Source: Miscanthus floridulus (taxonomy: Eukaryota > Streptophyta > Magnoliopsida > Poales > Poaceae). From it: a DNA stretch of 64,000 bases. The translations under genes were made by a program, and so were the position numbers. The notes beneath the pieces were generated by a model. It ran no database searches. It had not been told where the DNA came from and saw nothing but the letters and a program-made list of their open reading frames with translations. The DNA lies in the NCBI RefSeq assembly GCF_019320115.1, contig NC_089584.1:104027111-104091110 (forward strand). Reading direction: 5' to 3'. Shown one piece after another: positions 1 through 10,404 of this stretch (the stretch's first letter is position 1; every line of letters starts with the position of its first letter).

Positions 1-775
1 GTGATCGCCTGATCGGTGAGGCACCGCACCGAGTAGGCCGCCCCAGCATAGTGAGTGCGCCGTGACGGAACCCATGATGCGGGGGTCGCGTTAGCCGGCG
101 CGACGCCGACTCGGCCGCCACCAGCCCTGCCCAGGGCATCTACACTGCACGGGCGCCGCGGGACGGTGCTGTGGATATCGCGGTCGCCGGGGGGCGGTGC
201 CGGGGCCCCGTGGCGTATCCCGTTTGCCCGTTCCCCGTCGAAAGGGGCAGATGCTGCCTGTGCCTGGCTTTGCTGCGCGAGTGCGCCTGTTTCTTCGCGT
301 CAGCCGACGCCCGCGCGCGCGACGCCGCCAGTGGTCGACGGACGGTTTCCCGAGCCCGGTGGTATAAGTTTAGTTTAGCGGAGGGACGAGTGGCGTACGT
401 GTAGGCTGACGCTGGCGGGCATCCGTGTCGTGCCCTGATCGGAGAATCCACGGCCGGTTTCGCGGTCCAGAAGCCGGGGATTGGAACAAACGCACAGCTG
501 GTGGAATAAACCCAGGTGTTCTTGAACAATTAGCGTTCACGGCTTCACGCCGTGGTGTTCGTTCAGGTCATGCTATGTCAGTCACGTCGCTTCTTTTCGG
601 CGCGGTTACTGCAGCCAATCATTATTTTTTAAAAAATTCAAAAAAAATCATTATTTTTTAAGCGTGGAGCAGAACGTGTTCCGTCTTGCAGACTTAAAAC
701 TAGGCGAGAGCAGGGTATGAAGGAGGCAATCAAACAGAGCAGCACATCAAAATCTGCCGTGGTGTTACAAGTCGT
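1..775. other. GC-rich stretch, no gene recognised
   Basis: About the first 450 bases are very GC-rich and open in several frames on both strands, which is expected from composition alone; none of the translations shows a family motif. Between about 600 and 661 an AT-rich block carries a short direct repeat (ATCATTATTTTTTAA twice). The stretch could include the end of a gene lying to the left of the window, but nothing here proves it. Around 700-770 and 1005-1050 there is a weak duplication sharing CAGAGCAGCACA, located near the 3' end of the kinase gene. Confidence 0.4.
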
Positions 776-882
776 CTTTGTTCGCTTGTTGGTTTTAGCC
801 AGCTCAAACTAGCCACAATAAATCAGCACCAGCCAGCCCAAACCAGCCCAGAAACCAACCAACGAACAGGCCGTTATCTCGC
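776..882. mobile_element. Short MITE (TGTTCG...CGAACA family)
   Basis: A 107-bp element with imperfect terminal inverted repeats: the left end reads TGTTCGCTTGTTGGTTTTAG and the right end is close to its reverse complement (AAACCAACCAACGAACAGG). It lies downstream of the kinase gene. Related short elements with the same terminal TGTTCG/CGAACA signature occur at 6429, 9133, 28949, 39248 and 42331. It has no coding capacity. The superfamily is uncertain because no clean target duplication is visible. Confidence 0.5.
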
Positions 883-992
883 CGCTTCCTAAACGGTGTG
901 GTTACTGTGGCAGATTGCTTCCACCTATATGCACGTGCGGCCGTTGCATGTGGAGCCGATCGTGGCCTGTCTCGCGTATATACCGATGAAAA

Positions 993-2366
993 TTAGGCAT
1001 GAGCGAAGGAGATCTCATGACGAGGGCAATCGAACAGAGCAGCACAGCGAAAATTTGTTGGAACCCATAACTTTATTGCGTTAATGACTAGATTACAAAG
1101 CACTAACTGACACGAGAGTGCTACATGACAGTGCGAACTCAAATAGTGTTTCTCCTGACGCTCAACGGAAGCATCCGCGGCTGCTGGAACATCATCGCCA
1201 CCGAACGGCACGCCGTCTGCTTCCAGTTCATCATCACTGCGGGGGAGGCCGCTGACGCCGCCGACAGCCATCTCCCCAGCTGGCACCGCCAGGGCGCTGG
1301 ACACTTTGCCTGGCGCGCAGCGCGACACCTGGACCGCGCCGCGAGCCGCCTCGACCTGCTGCTGCTGCTCGCCGAGCACGTCGATCCATCCGTCCTCGCT
1401 GTCCCAGTCGGGCAAGGCGCAGGCGGAGGACGCCAGTGACTTGATCCTCTCTGACGCGTTCCCTGACACCTCGTCCGCCGCGTCGTCGTCGTCGGACTCC
1501 CAGAATGCGGCGTCCAGCGTGCTCTTGGGAGACGCCCGGCGCCGGACCTTGTCGTCATGATCCGCAAATGCCACGAACGGGTGCTCCAAGAGCTGCGCGG
1601 CGGTCCATCGGTCGGCGGCGTCTCTGGCGAAACAGCAGGCGAGGAAATCCTCGGCCTCCGCCGACAGCCAGAACGGCACCTCCGGCACGGCGTCCGTGTA
1701 CCCGATCCGGTGCACCGCCGCGAGGACGTCGTGACCCATGTCGCTCCAGGGGGCGCTGCCGGTGGCCATCTCGATGACGGTGCAGCCAAGCGCCCAGACG
1801 TCAGCGGCGGGGCCCTGGTCCTCGCCGCGGGCCACCTCGGGCGCCATGAACGCCGGCGTGCCGCCGATCGGGCGCGCGGAGGCGGAGCCGAACGCCCTCG
1901 CGCACCCGAAGTCGGCCAGCTTGGCGCGCCCGTCGCCCCCGATCAGCACGTTCCGCGCCTTGACGTCGCCGTGCACGACGGAGCGGTCGTCGTGGAGGTA
2001 CGCCAGCGCGCGCAGCACGTCCGCGGCGTAGGCACGGATGGCGCGCTCCTCGAGCGAGCCCCCATTCCGGGCCACCTCGTCGGCGAGCGACCCGCCGGGG
2101 GCGTACTCGAGGAAGAGCTGGTACGACCCTTCCTCCGCGCCCTCGCCGCCGCCGACGCAGCGCACGACGTGGGGCGAGGACAGACCCGCCAGCACCGCTC
2201 GCTCCCGCCGCAGCGTCGCCGCGTCGCTCGCGCCGGCTGACTTGACCGCGAACAGCTCCCCCGACGCGGCGTCCGACGCCAGCGACACCACGGCGCCCGA
2301 GGCGCCGCGGCCCAGCGTCCGCAGTCTCCTCCAGTGCCCGCTCACGGCAACCGCCGCCGCCGCCAT
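993..2366 (-). CDS. MAPKKK17/18-like serine/threonine protein kinase
   Basis: An intronless ORF of 457 residues starts at the ATG complementary to 2364-2366. The kinase domain covers roughly residues 12-265. Visible motifs are a glycine loop (LGRGASGAVVSLA), the ATP-binding lysine in FAVKSAG, the catalytic loop HGDVKARNVL, the DFG motif in LADFGCAR, GTPAFMAPEVARG, and subdomain IX DVWALGCTVIEMATG. HGD in place of HRD makes it a non-RD kinase, as is usual in this group. The single exon, the short N-terminus and the GTPxFMAPE activation segment match the MEKK-type plant MAPKKK17/18 group, known to be ABA-induced activators of MKK3 modules. The acidic C-terminal tail (FWESDDDDAADE) is family-like. 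The last 50 or so residues are hydrophobic and less familiar. Physiology is inferred from the family only. Confidence 0.88.
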   Translation of the reverse strand: MAAAAVAVSGHWRRLRTLGRGASGAVVSLASDAASGELFAVKSAGASDAATLRRERAVLAGLSSPHVVRCVGGGEGAEEGSYQLFLEYAPGGSLADEVARNGGSLEERAIRAYAADVLRALAYLHDDRSVVHGDVKARNVLIGGDGRAKLADFGCARAFGSASARPIGGTPAFMAPEVARGEDQGPAADVWALGCTVIEMATGSAPWSDMGHDVLAAVHRIGYTDAVPEVPFWLSAEAEDFLACCFARDAADRWTAAQLLEHPFVAFADHDDKVRRRASPKSTLDAAFWESDDDDAADEVSGNASERIKSLASSACALPDWDSEDGWIDVLGEQQQQVEAARGAVQVSRCAPGKVSSALAVPAGEMAVGGVSGLPRSDDELEADGVPFGGDDVPAAADASVERQEKHYLSSHCHVALSCQLVLCNLVINAIKLWVPTNFRCAALFDCPRHEISFAHA

Positions 2367-2517
2367 GGCTCCTCCTTTGCCTCTGTTCTTCTTCTTCCTC
2401 CCTCCTTGGTGTGGTTACTTGCTTGCTGCTTTTCTGCTTTCGCGATGTGCTGCTGGTGGTCTTTTTCTTTGGCCTGAGCTGGAATTTGTGAGCCTGTGGG
2501 TGACTTGCGAGCGTTTA

Positions 2518-2527
2518 TTTTTATATA
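2518..2527 (-). promoter_or_regulatory. TATA box of the kinase gene
   Basis: On the minus strand TATATAAAAA lies about 150 bases upstream of the kinase ATG. It is followed by a purine- and pyrimidine-biased leader with AGAAGAAGAA tracts that would form the 5' UTR. Position and sequence fit a plant core promoter; the transcription start was not determined. Confidence 0.5.
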
Positions 2528-2599
2528 CAAAGCTGGGCAAGGAGGAGGAGGGAGAAGACGAGTTGGAGTTAATTTGGGTGGGGGGATTAGTTTAGCTAA

Positions 2600-3652
2600 G
2601 AGGGTGTTTGGTGTGCGTCAAAGGCTCAAGTTGGGTGGGGGAGGAGGGCGGGATTAGCAAATCGGCAAGGGGCCCCTAGCTGCAGTTTCCGGCCGTGCAA
2701 CGCATTGAACCTGGTGTCTTGCTCTGTTTTCGGCTTTTTTTATAGGCCGGGCAGCGTGCGACCTCAGCCTCAGCTGTCTGGTCTCATCCTCGTCCCTGTG
2801 CGTGCGTGTCGATTCGTTTCAGATCCCAGAAGGGTTGACGCTGGTCGTGCGCAACGAAACATCATCGGCGTTATTGCCTTGCCCCCCACCCGATAGGGAA
2901 CTGCAGTTTCTTTGTGGCGTCCTGCCGGCCAAAATGGCCAGACCGAGCCGCACAGCACCGCACTGGCGTTTTCTCGGATATGCGTCTGACGAGCTAGAGC
3001 ACACCGGCTTCCGCGGGGCGCGTCAGCTACTTCTCTGCCGCTTTGCTATTGCTCAGCCCTGTGCTTGTTTCTGCTCCAAATAATGGAGAGCGTAGTGTGG
3101 TTGTGGTTGCCTGCCGCCACGGCTCCACGTTTGCCAACGCGTAGGTTCTGGTGAGCGAGCAGCGTTTTTCAGGCGGCGTATGCACATGAACCCAACACCC
3201 TCTCCCTTGAGATCTGACTGACGAGTCTCACGTTGCTGCGCCCAACTCGGCGGGCGCTCGATTGAGTAGCTCACGCCGGCCCAAGTCAACACACGCCGGT
3301 CCGGTGTGCAAGCAACTGGCGACTGGGTGAGTCAACTTGTTCGGTACGGAGTATAGTTCTACGCGGACTACAGCCTTTTAGTACTTAGTGGTAGCCTCAC
3401 CATCCTATGATTACAGTGTCTCCTCCCATGTGTAAGCTAACCCGTGTTTCCAAGGCTGCGGATTCCACTCGACATTTGTTAATTTAGCTCTGTAGACTGT
3501 GGAGGTGAGCCAGAAATGTAAGAATTGGTTGAACCTGCTACCGAGTTTGGAGCAGGTCAACCGTTTTGACATCTCCGCGAATACTTCTTTTTCTGCCGCT
3601 TGTTTAGGCCCGTTGACTAATGAGCAATGTCAACGACCAATAAAAAAAAGGT
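2600..3652. other. Intergenic, no feature recognised
   Basis: Mixed-composition DNA upstream of the kinase promoter. Several ORFs of 60-100 codons occur on both strands, but they overlap, lack motifs and look random. It presumably holds distal promoter sequence of the kinase gene. Confidence 0.4.
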
Positions 3653-5045
3653 TTAAGTTTACTTCTGGCCCTTCAATTATTGGGTTCGTCTAATTTTGAC
3701 CCTCAACTACAAAACCGTCTAATGCCAGTACCCCAGCTGTCAAAATCGTTCACTTTTAGCATCTGGCCAGGGGCAAGGCTGTTTTGACCGACGTTGAGCG
3801 ATTTTGACCACGCCTCCCTCTCCACGCTACACAACCTGACAAACCGATATTGGGGCCTCTGTTCTTCCCTACCAGTTGCTCGAAACCAGGAAGCGCCTGA
3901 ATAAAGATTGTAGTTCTAAGTGCAATGAACGGCCCAGAGTGCCACAGTGAAATCTAAGAAACACGCACGCCAAAAATCGTGCAGCACTATGTTTTGGCCG
4001 GTGTCCGCTGTCGTGCCCATGCCATGGCTGAGCCGCTCTAGCCTCGCCCTGCCGCCGCAGCTTCTCCGATCGCTGCCCTGGCCGGTCCTGCTGACCTGCT
4101 GCGCCCGCGCTGCCCCTGCTGCTTGGCTGCCGCATCGTGCTGCTGCCTCGTTGCTGCACCCGACCGTGCCCTTGTCGTCGCAACGCTCGACGGTTAGACG
4201 GCTGACCCGCTGCCGTGTGTGCCTCTACTGCATGCTAGCTCTGCCACGCCGAGCTGTGTGTCTGTCGCGTCCGCGCCATGGCTGAGAGCCCTACCGCCAC
4301 TGCGTGCCTGGTTGGGCACAGCATTGCGCCCCGTCTCACCCATGCCGAGCCATCATCTACGCGTGCACGCGACGCCGCTGCCGCAGTTTTGCCGCGTCAG
4401 ATAGCCAGGGCGAGCTCTCTGGTGCACGAAAGCCGGTGCGACTGCGTCTACAAGGTAGCTAGAAACCTCGAGAGGCTACGTGTAAGAGGAATTGAAGATA
4501 TGTCTGAGTGTAGGTGACGAATTTTGGAGGCGGAACCGGCGAGCTCGGCTGTGGCGCAGGGAGGCGGCGTCCGCCGTAGCCTCCTCGCGCGCTGCCGTGC
4601 TGCTCGGGCGCCGCCGCCGCCACTTGTTCGAGCGCCAACACCCTGCTCGCTCGCTGCCGCCGTAGCCTGCTCGCGTACCGCCATGCTGCTTGCCGCGCCA
4701 CCGTCGTAGCCTGCTCGCCGCCGATGACGGGAGGAAAGAGAGGGGCCAGCGTGGCACAGTCAACGCCGAGACCAGCGCCGGAGAGAGGAGGCGTCGGGGA
4801 GTGGCCGTGAGGATGGAGAGGGAGGGGTTGAGTCGATGACGTGTGGGCCCCACATGCCACTGAGATGGAGGTCAATGCTAGTGTGGCGTGGTCAAAACCG
4901 CTCCACGTGGGACAAAACTGCCTTACCCATGCCCAGGTGCTAAAAGTGAACGGCTTTGACAGCTGGGTACTAGCATTAGACGGTTTTATAGTTGATGGTC
5001 AAAATTAGACGAACCCAATAGTTGAGGGGCCAAAAGTGGACTTAA
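3653..5045. mobile_element. TIR element, about 1.4 kb, with GC-rich cargo
   Basis: The ends are long inverted repeats: bases 3653-3835 match the reverse complement of about 4865-5045 with scattered mismatches. Both arms share CCCAGCTGTCAAA, CGTTCACTTTTAGCA and GGTTTTGACCACGCC-type blocks. The roughly 1-kb interior is strongly GC-rich and open in several frames on both strands, with no recognisable protein motif. Long TIRs around GC-rich cargo fit a non-autonomous Mutator-like element, possibly one that captured host DNA. I could not find a convincing 9-bp target duplication, so the superfamily is an inference. Confidence 0.68.
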
Positions 5046-6428
5046 TACTGTACCAGAGGTGCATGGTTGACGAACAATGCACTGGAGATCAAGGCCGAGC
5101 TTGTCTAAGAATCGATCAATCTGGCCGGCATGGTTTTGATTTGATTTGTCACGCTCAGGAGCAAGGATGGAAGCGGGTGGCTCCAGGTCTCAATTCTCAA
5201 GTGACAAGTACTACCATGCTTGGAAAGCGTCCATGCTCGTGTGGAATGACGTCGCACCCACCATCTATCAACTCGCAGTGGTTCGCTGCAGCTGTAAAGA
5301 GGCAATGCGCGCGGAAGCAACAGTAAATTAACTCCGACAAACACACTACAGGATGTGCCGTTTCTCTCTGTGTTTTTTTCATCCTCACTTGTAGTTGCCA
5401 TGTCAGGCGACGATGTTTATAGCTTAGCAGCGAGTTTGGTGGTGAACCTGTCTTTTCCTGTGCTGATGAATCCGAGCCTGTTTCGGTTCAGTTTTCAGGT
5501 CAACCAACGAGTTTTGGTTCGTTCTGAACTTTCAACTACAAATTACTAGTTTGCTTCCTTATCCTCAGGCACCGAAAATTAGTATATGTTTCGCTTTAGC
5601 TCCGGCTAAAGGCATGTCGAACACTTCCACTCGGAGGCGTGCCAAAAGAAAAGCAACCGCAAATGCTTCATCACTTGCCAATAAAAATATTCAAGATTCC
5701 TTGCAAGACTCAAAGATGGCCTTGAACTGCTTCTGCTTGAAACGTCAACCCTGGCGTTGACACCGGCGGACGGCGGATTGGCTGAGCTTCGTTGCGGAGT
5801 CAACCTTGTTGAGAGGACTAAAATAAAGTTTCGAAAGGAGCAAAAGGAAAGAGAGAACCGCATTAGCTCAAGTCAATTCCTCAATGGACATCTCACATCT
5901 ACGTGTATCCATCATCGGCGATGGGCGACGGCCGGCGGCAAGCTACTTTTCTCTGACCTCGCCACAGGAATCGACAGCTTGTTGGGAGATGAAGTTTATT
6001 GCTATGCCTTTCCATGGTACCATCCTGATTGCAATTGAAATGCTACCTCTTGGCCAAACACCATCAGCACCATCACTCTCCATTAGCGTGCATAACATAT
6101 TTAAACGCAACTGGCTTGAGAGTCATTACCTGCTGGGCAACCGGATAAGGCAGCCGTTGCTGAACCCTTGAGGATCCGGCAGTTCAGCAGCCAGCCGCTT
6201 TTGGTTGGAGCTGCGGCAGGTAGTATGCACTGCCGCCTGAGTCAACAAGGCCTGCAGCCAGAGGCTCACCCGTGGCGTACTACTACTAATACATGCTACA
6301 GTGCTTGTTAGGCTGCCTCAATCGGTTATTCTGTTGTTGCCCACTGACGATGAGGCTACAACACGCCGCTCGTCGAACGGCTTCGGACAATCTCCGCATG
6401 CCTTTTGAAAGTTGAAAAAAGCTACCTA
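5046..6428. other. Intergenic, no feature recognised
   Basis: No coherent coding frame, RNA gene or inverted repeat was found here. Small ORFs up to 98 codons overlap on both strands and show no family motif. Confidence 0.4.
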
Positions 6429-6556
6429 TGGCCTCGTTTGGCTTACCCTATATCCGGTTTGTTCGGCTTCTTTTTCAGCCGAAACAGTATTTTTCAGCCG
6501 AAACAGTATTTTTCAGCCAGTTTCAGCTCAAATTCAGCCGGTCGAACGGGGCCATA
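6429..6556. mobile_element. Short MITE with internal tandem repeat
   Basis: The ends GGCCTCGTTTGGC and CGGTCGAACGGGGCC are approximate inverted repeats. Inside, a 19-base unit (TTTTTCAGCCGAAACAGTA) is repeated in tandem, with a third partial copy. It appears related to the element at 42331, which also has GGCC ends, TTAGCC/TTCAGC blocks and a GAAACAGT-like core. No coding capacity. Confidence 0.5.
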
Positions 6557-8689
6557 TGTAGCGTAGCCTGCTTTTTTTCCGAGGCTAAGACGAGATATGT
6601 ATGGAATACGGATCAGTAGTTGGAGAAGGTCATCCATTCACTATGGCATAAAAAAGCTCGTTCCTTCAGAATATGGTTATGCATGCATGCTTGGACCGGA
6701 TTATAACCGTATTTGTTCCATTTCAAAGGCTATAGGATTTTCTAATCGTCTACTAGAAAAAGCTTATAATAATAATTCTGTTTGCCAACTTGTTCCTTCG
6801 AAGCTTTGATTCTGATCCGTCTGGACCGAAGCAATCTGAAGATATCGGAATAAGATACTTATAGAAATGTCAATCATGTCTAGCTGGATCCTTAGTTTTC
6901 TTTGTCCCAGTGCTTATTTGGATCAAACAATTTTCTTGGGATTTGACAGCAGAAGTCCTTGTTTGAAATGGATGTCGCAACATAATTCTGGTATGCATTG
7001 CTCGTCTAAGCAACCGTTTAGTTCGATTAAACTCTACACTGGTATATTATTGTTTATGTTTAATCGACCGTTTTATCCTATCTAAATAGTTGTGTCATCT
7101 GTTTAAATTGTCGTTGAGCTCGACGAATAATTAACCAACTGCTTATAACGTTTAAAAAGCATTGTTCGTACTATAAAATTCCCATTGTGTAGCTATTTTA
7201 ACAAGAAAGTGTCCATTTTAAAGGTGTTTGGATTATATGAAAGAACCAAAAAAGATGCAAATGCCGAAATTAGGAACTAGTCCTCTCTTTAAGCTCCTAA
7301 AACATTTTTCAATGATAAATGCTAATTACATTTTTTCCAACTACCAAGACTATTAATTTCAATTAGTTCCATTATACCATTCAGAACTCCCATAGATTCT
7401 TGTCTCCACGAAGTATGAATACATTTATTGTCGTGGGTTTATAACCATTGCTAATAATGGGTCGATGTATGAGACTTCGATGGTTAACACTCAAGATATG
7501 AGAAGTTTATCTTGGTTCGGGCTTCGGAACCCTACGTCCAGCAATCGAGTTCATTATATTAGAGTGCTTAAGCGAGTTCTTACGATGAGAGAGATGATAG
7601 GAGAGCGCTAAACTAGCTCTGGTCTAGGGTTTTTAAGAATCGCCCCCCCCCCCCCCTACGGGAGTCTTTGTCCTGCCTTACATCTCGGAGAACAGAGAGG
7701 GGTACAAAGTGTTTGTCTAGTAGCTTCTTTTTTTCCCCAATACCTAGAATAGTGCACGAACATCCTACCCATATAAGCACATTCGAAGAATTGAGTTGGA
7801 CTCACAAATCATTTAACAAAGTAACTACAGACGCCTCACTGTTAACTGGCATGTCGCCTACCACGGGAAGAATAACATTGTTAAATCCTGAAATAAGTCG
7901 AGAAAAATATGAGCACATGTGTCAAGTTGAGAGAACTTAACCCAAATAGATAGAGTTCACCGTAAGGAACCCAACCAACTGAGCTAAGCTTAGTTTGTAT
8001 TTGGTAACCTTAGTCGCCAAGGGACCTCTAGGGTTTTCTGGGTGTCTTGGCATCCAGCTTTCCAATGGGATGCATGCCCCAGCTTCCAGCAGGATGGGTG
8101 CCCATTTGGTGCACGGCAATGCTGGTGCGATCGAGACGCACACGGCGAAAAAACGGTTGTCCAATCGTCCACAGGACCTGCCGTTGTCGATTCTCGAAAA
8201 CTGTAGGGACGCAGAGCTAAACATAAAGCTTAGCTACCAAACTCCATAGCCGCCATGCAAGGCGGCGGCTCTAGCCGGGCGACATGGAAAATCACTCATC
8301 TCAGCGGCGAAAGGCGACGCAACCGTTTCTCCAGGGATGGATCTAGCAGTGGGGGGAGGGGGGAGAGAGAGAGAGAGAGAAAAGCGGACTAGTCTTACAA
8401 AACTGATTACATAGTGTAAAACTATAAAGCTTAGAAAAATCACACGCTCGATCGTTAAGAAACTAAACTAACTCCACATGTGTCTTGCATCATACGTTAC
8501 TCGCAAGCATGTTCGTTCTGTCCAAGAATGGTGGGAGAACGACTCGCTAGGTGGCCTTTTGGCGTAGCAACAACGATCCACAACTGCTCTGCTCATGTAC
8601 ACCGCCTGGAACCTGTTGAAGGAACGCAATAGTGGTATTTTCGAGGGATCGATAAAATCCCCGCCTCAAGTGCTTTGGTCTCGAACTTT
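6557..8689. other. AT-rich intergenic DNA with simple repeats
   Basis: Mostly AT-rich DNA without a credible coding frame. A run of about 14 cytosines lies at 7643-7657 and a (GA)n microsatellite at about 8364-8381. The stretch 7440-7700 (ending near the poly-C) has the look of degraded repeat sequence but could not be assigned to a family. Confidence 0.4.
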
Positions 8690-8932
8690 GGTCCAGTTTA
8701 GTTTGCAAAAAAATTTGCAAAATTTTTCACATTCCCCGTCACATCGAATCTTTGGACGCATGCATGAAGCATTAAATATAAATAAAAAATAAAACTAATT
8801 ACACAGTTTAGACGAAATCCACGAGACGAATCTTTTAAGCCTAATTAGACTATGATTGGACACTATTTGCCAAATAACAACGAAAACGTTACAGTAGCCA
8901 TTTTGCAAAATTTTTTGCATCTAAACAAGGCC
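8690..8932. mobile_element. Tourist-like MITE (copy 1)
   Basis: A 243-bp element with terminal inverted repeats: GGTCCAGTTTAGTTTGC at the left and the complement of GGCCTTGTTTAGATGC at the right, flanked by TTT on both sides. The interior (GCATGAAGCATTAAATAT, GCCTAATTAGACTATG) is nearly identical to the element at 54700-54924, which has a clean TAA duplication. This supports PIF/Harbinger (Tourist) membership. Non-coding. Confidence 0.75.
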
Positions 8933-9132
8933 TTTACCATTTTTACTTGAAGGGCTACAAAATAACATTGATACATTTCCTTCCTACTATTAATATCGCC
9001 GAGTTCCCACTATATACACCTGACTCTAGCTACCATCGTTATAGGAATATATAGAGACTATGGAGTTCGATACAGATAAAGATCAAAGCAGCATATAATA
9101 ATTAATAAATGTCTTTCCTGAACAACTTACGA

Positions 9133-9244
9133 CATGTTCGCTGTTTGGTTTATAGGCTGATAAGTCCGACTGATGCTGGTTTGTTGTGAGAAAAAACATT
9201 ATTGGTTGACTGATAAGCCATGGCTGAAACCAACAAGCGAACAT
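9133..9244. mobile_element. Short MITE (TGTTCG...CGAACA family)
   Basis: A 112-bp element with inverted ends ATGTTCGCTGTTTGGTTTAT and AACCAACAAGCGAACAT, and an inner inverted block (GCTGATAAGTC / GACTGATAAGCC). No coding capacity. The same family occurs at 776, 28949 and 39248. Confidence 0.6.
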
Positions 9245-9602
9245 ACTGTTATTATACAATGATGTCAATTAGTATTATGACTTATAAACATGTTAGAGAA
9301 AGAGCCATCAACCACGCATTACGCGGGTTGCAGTAGCATAGCTCAGCCTCAATGGTGAATCTATTTTTTTTTTTTGGAAAACAGCTTCACAAGCAACTTT
9401 TTTTTAAGTAAAGCTGAGCTGTTTTGAAAAAAGTATTTGACAAAATAGCTTCACCAACAGCTCATGAGTGAGAGGGCTATAATAAGCTACTATTTTCAGC
9501 TTCATTTCAACTCTTGTCTCTATGAGAGGAGGAGAAAAATAATTTCACCCATAAAACTGTTTTGGAAATAAGTGTTTGACAAAGAAAAAGAACAGCTCTG
9601 TG

Positions 9603-9662
9603 CCAAACAGGCACTAAATTCCCACATGGTACGTACCATGTGGGAATTTAGTGCCTGTTTGG
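9603..9662. repeat. Perfect 60-bp palindrome
   Basis: The two 30-base arms, 9603-9632 and 9633-9662, are exact reverse complements with no loop; the centre is GTAC|GTAC. The left arm starts CCAAACAGGCACTAAATTCC. In the second copy of the duplication (about 15675-15700) only one arm-like side is present, without CCAAACAG, so the inverted copy formed on this copy alone. The outer ends (CAAACAGGCAC / GTGCCTGTTTG) look like MITE termini. Confidence 0.95.
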
Positions 9663-10107
9663 GCCTAATACTCGCATGACAGCTTAAATAGTCGGGTTCC
9701 CTAACGAGTAACGGGGACGGGTAAACAGGGAACGTTCCCGTAACCGCTATACCCGTCGGGGATGGATTCTTGCCCATTTAGATGCCTACGGGTAAAGATA
9801 TGATCCAATCCCCGTCTCCTAATAGATCAAATACCCTTTGGGTATCGGGTATCGGGGTCGTTGCCATCTTTAATTATGGGCCATTCTTTGCTCTCAGGAC
9901 TTAGCCACATCGGTCACTGGGCCCAATATGTCGGTCAACAGGCCATTCTTCTATGTTCTCCTCCAAAAGGCCGAAACACTCATCGGGTAAAAAACACTGC
10001 AAAACTCGATAAACCCTCCTCTCAAAAAAATCAATAAACCCCTATAAATACACATGCACACACTTAACATTTATGAATACCTCTAACAAAGAGCCGATAG
10101 ATTATAA

Positions 10108-10404
10108 GGGTCTATTTGGCAGGGCTCTGGCTCCTTTGAAAATGGCTCCGGCTCTGGCTCCTCTGAAGGAGCAACTCCTTTGGAGGAGCTGAAGCCGTTC
10201 TGGAAAATGTTTGGCAAAACGGCTCCTTCGCACTAGACGACGTGAACCCACAGCAAGGAGCCGCGCGAAGCTCATTTTTTAGGCTTCTCCTGCGCAGGTA
10301 AAAAATAGCTCCAGCTCTTGACCGGCTCCCCATGCAGAGTCCTTTCCAAAACAGGCGTTTAGCACAGCTCCTGCAGGAGTGCAGGAGCCCTACCAAAGAG
10401 GCTC
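10108..10404. mobile_element. Tourist-like MITE with a known empty site
   Basis: A 297-bp element with inverted ends (GGGTCTATTTGGCAGGGCTC at the left, GAGCCCTACCAAAGAGGCTC at the right), flanked by TAA on both sides. The paralogous position in the second copy (about 16105-16112) reads straight through with a single TAA, so the insertion and its 3-bp duplication are directly visible. TAA duplication and terminal sequence fit PIF/Harbinger. The interior has CTCCGGCTCTGGCTCC-type repeats and no coding capacity. Confidence 0.85.

Noticed and set aside
55..529. Overlapping ORFs of 107 and 129 codons at the left edge
   Set aside because: Composition-driven open frames on both strands with no motif; no start context or splice site supports them.
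1139..2240. ORFs of 216 and 227 codons overlapping the kinase
   Set aside because: They are out-of-frame and antisense shadows of the kinase ORF.
6557..7090. Possible organelle-derived insert because of AT-rich ORF text
   Set aside because: None of the translated segments matches a chloroplast or mitochondrial gene that I recognise.
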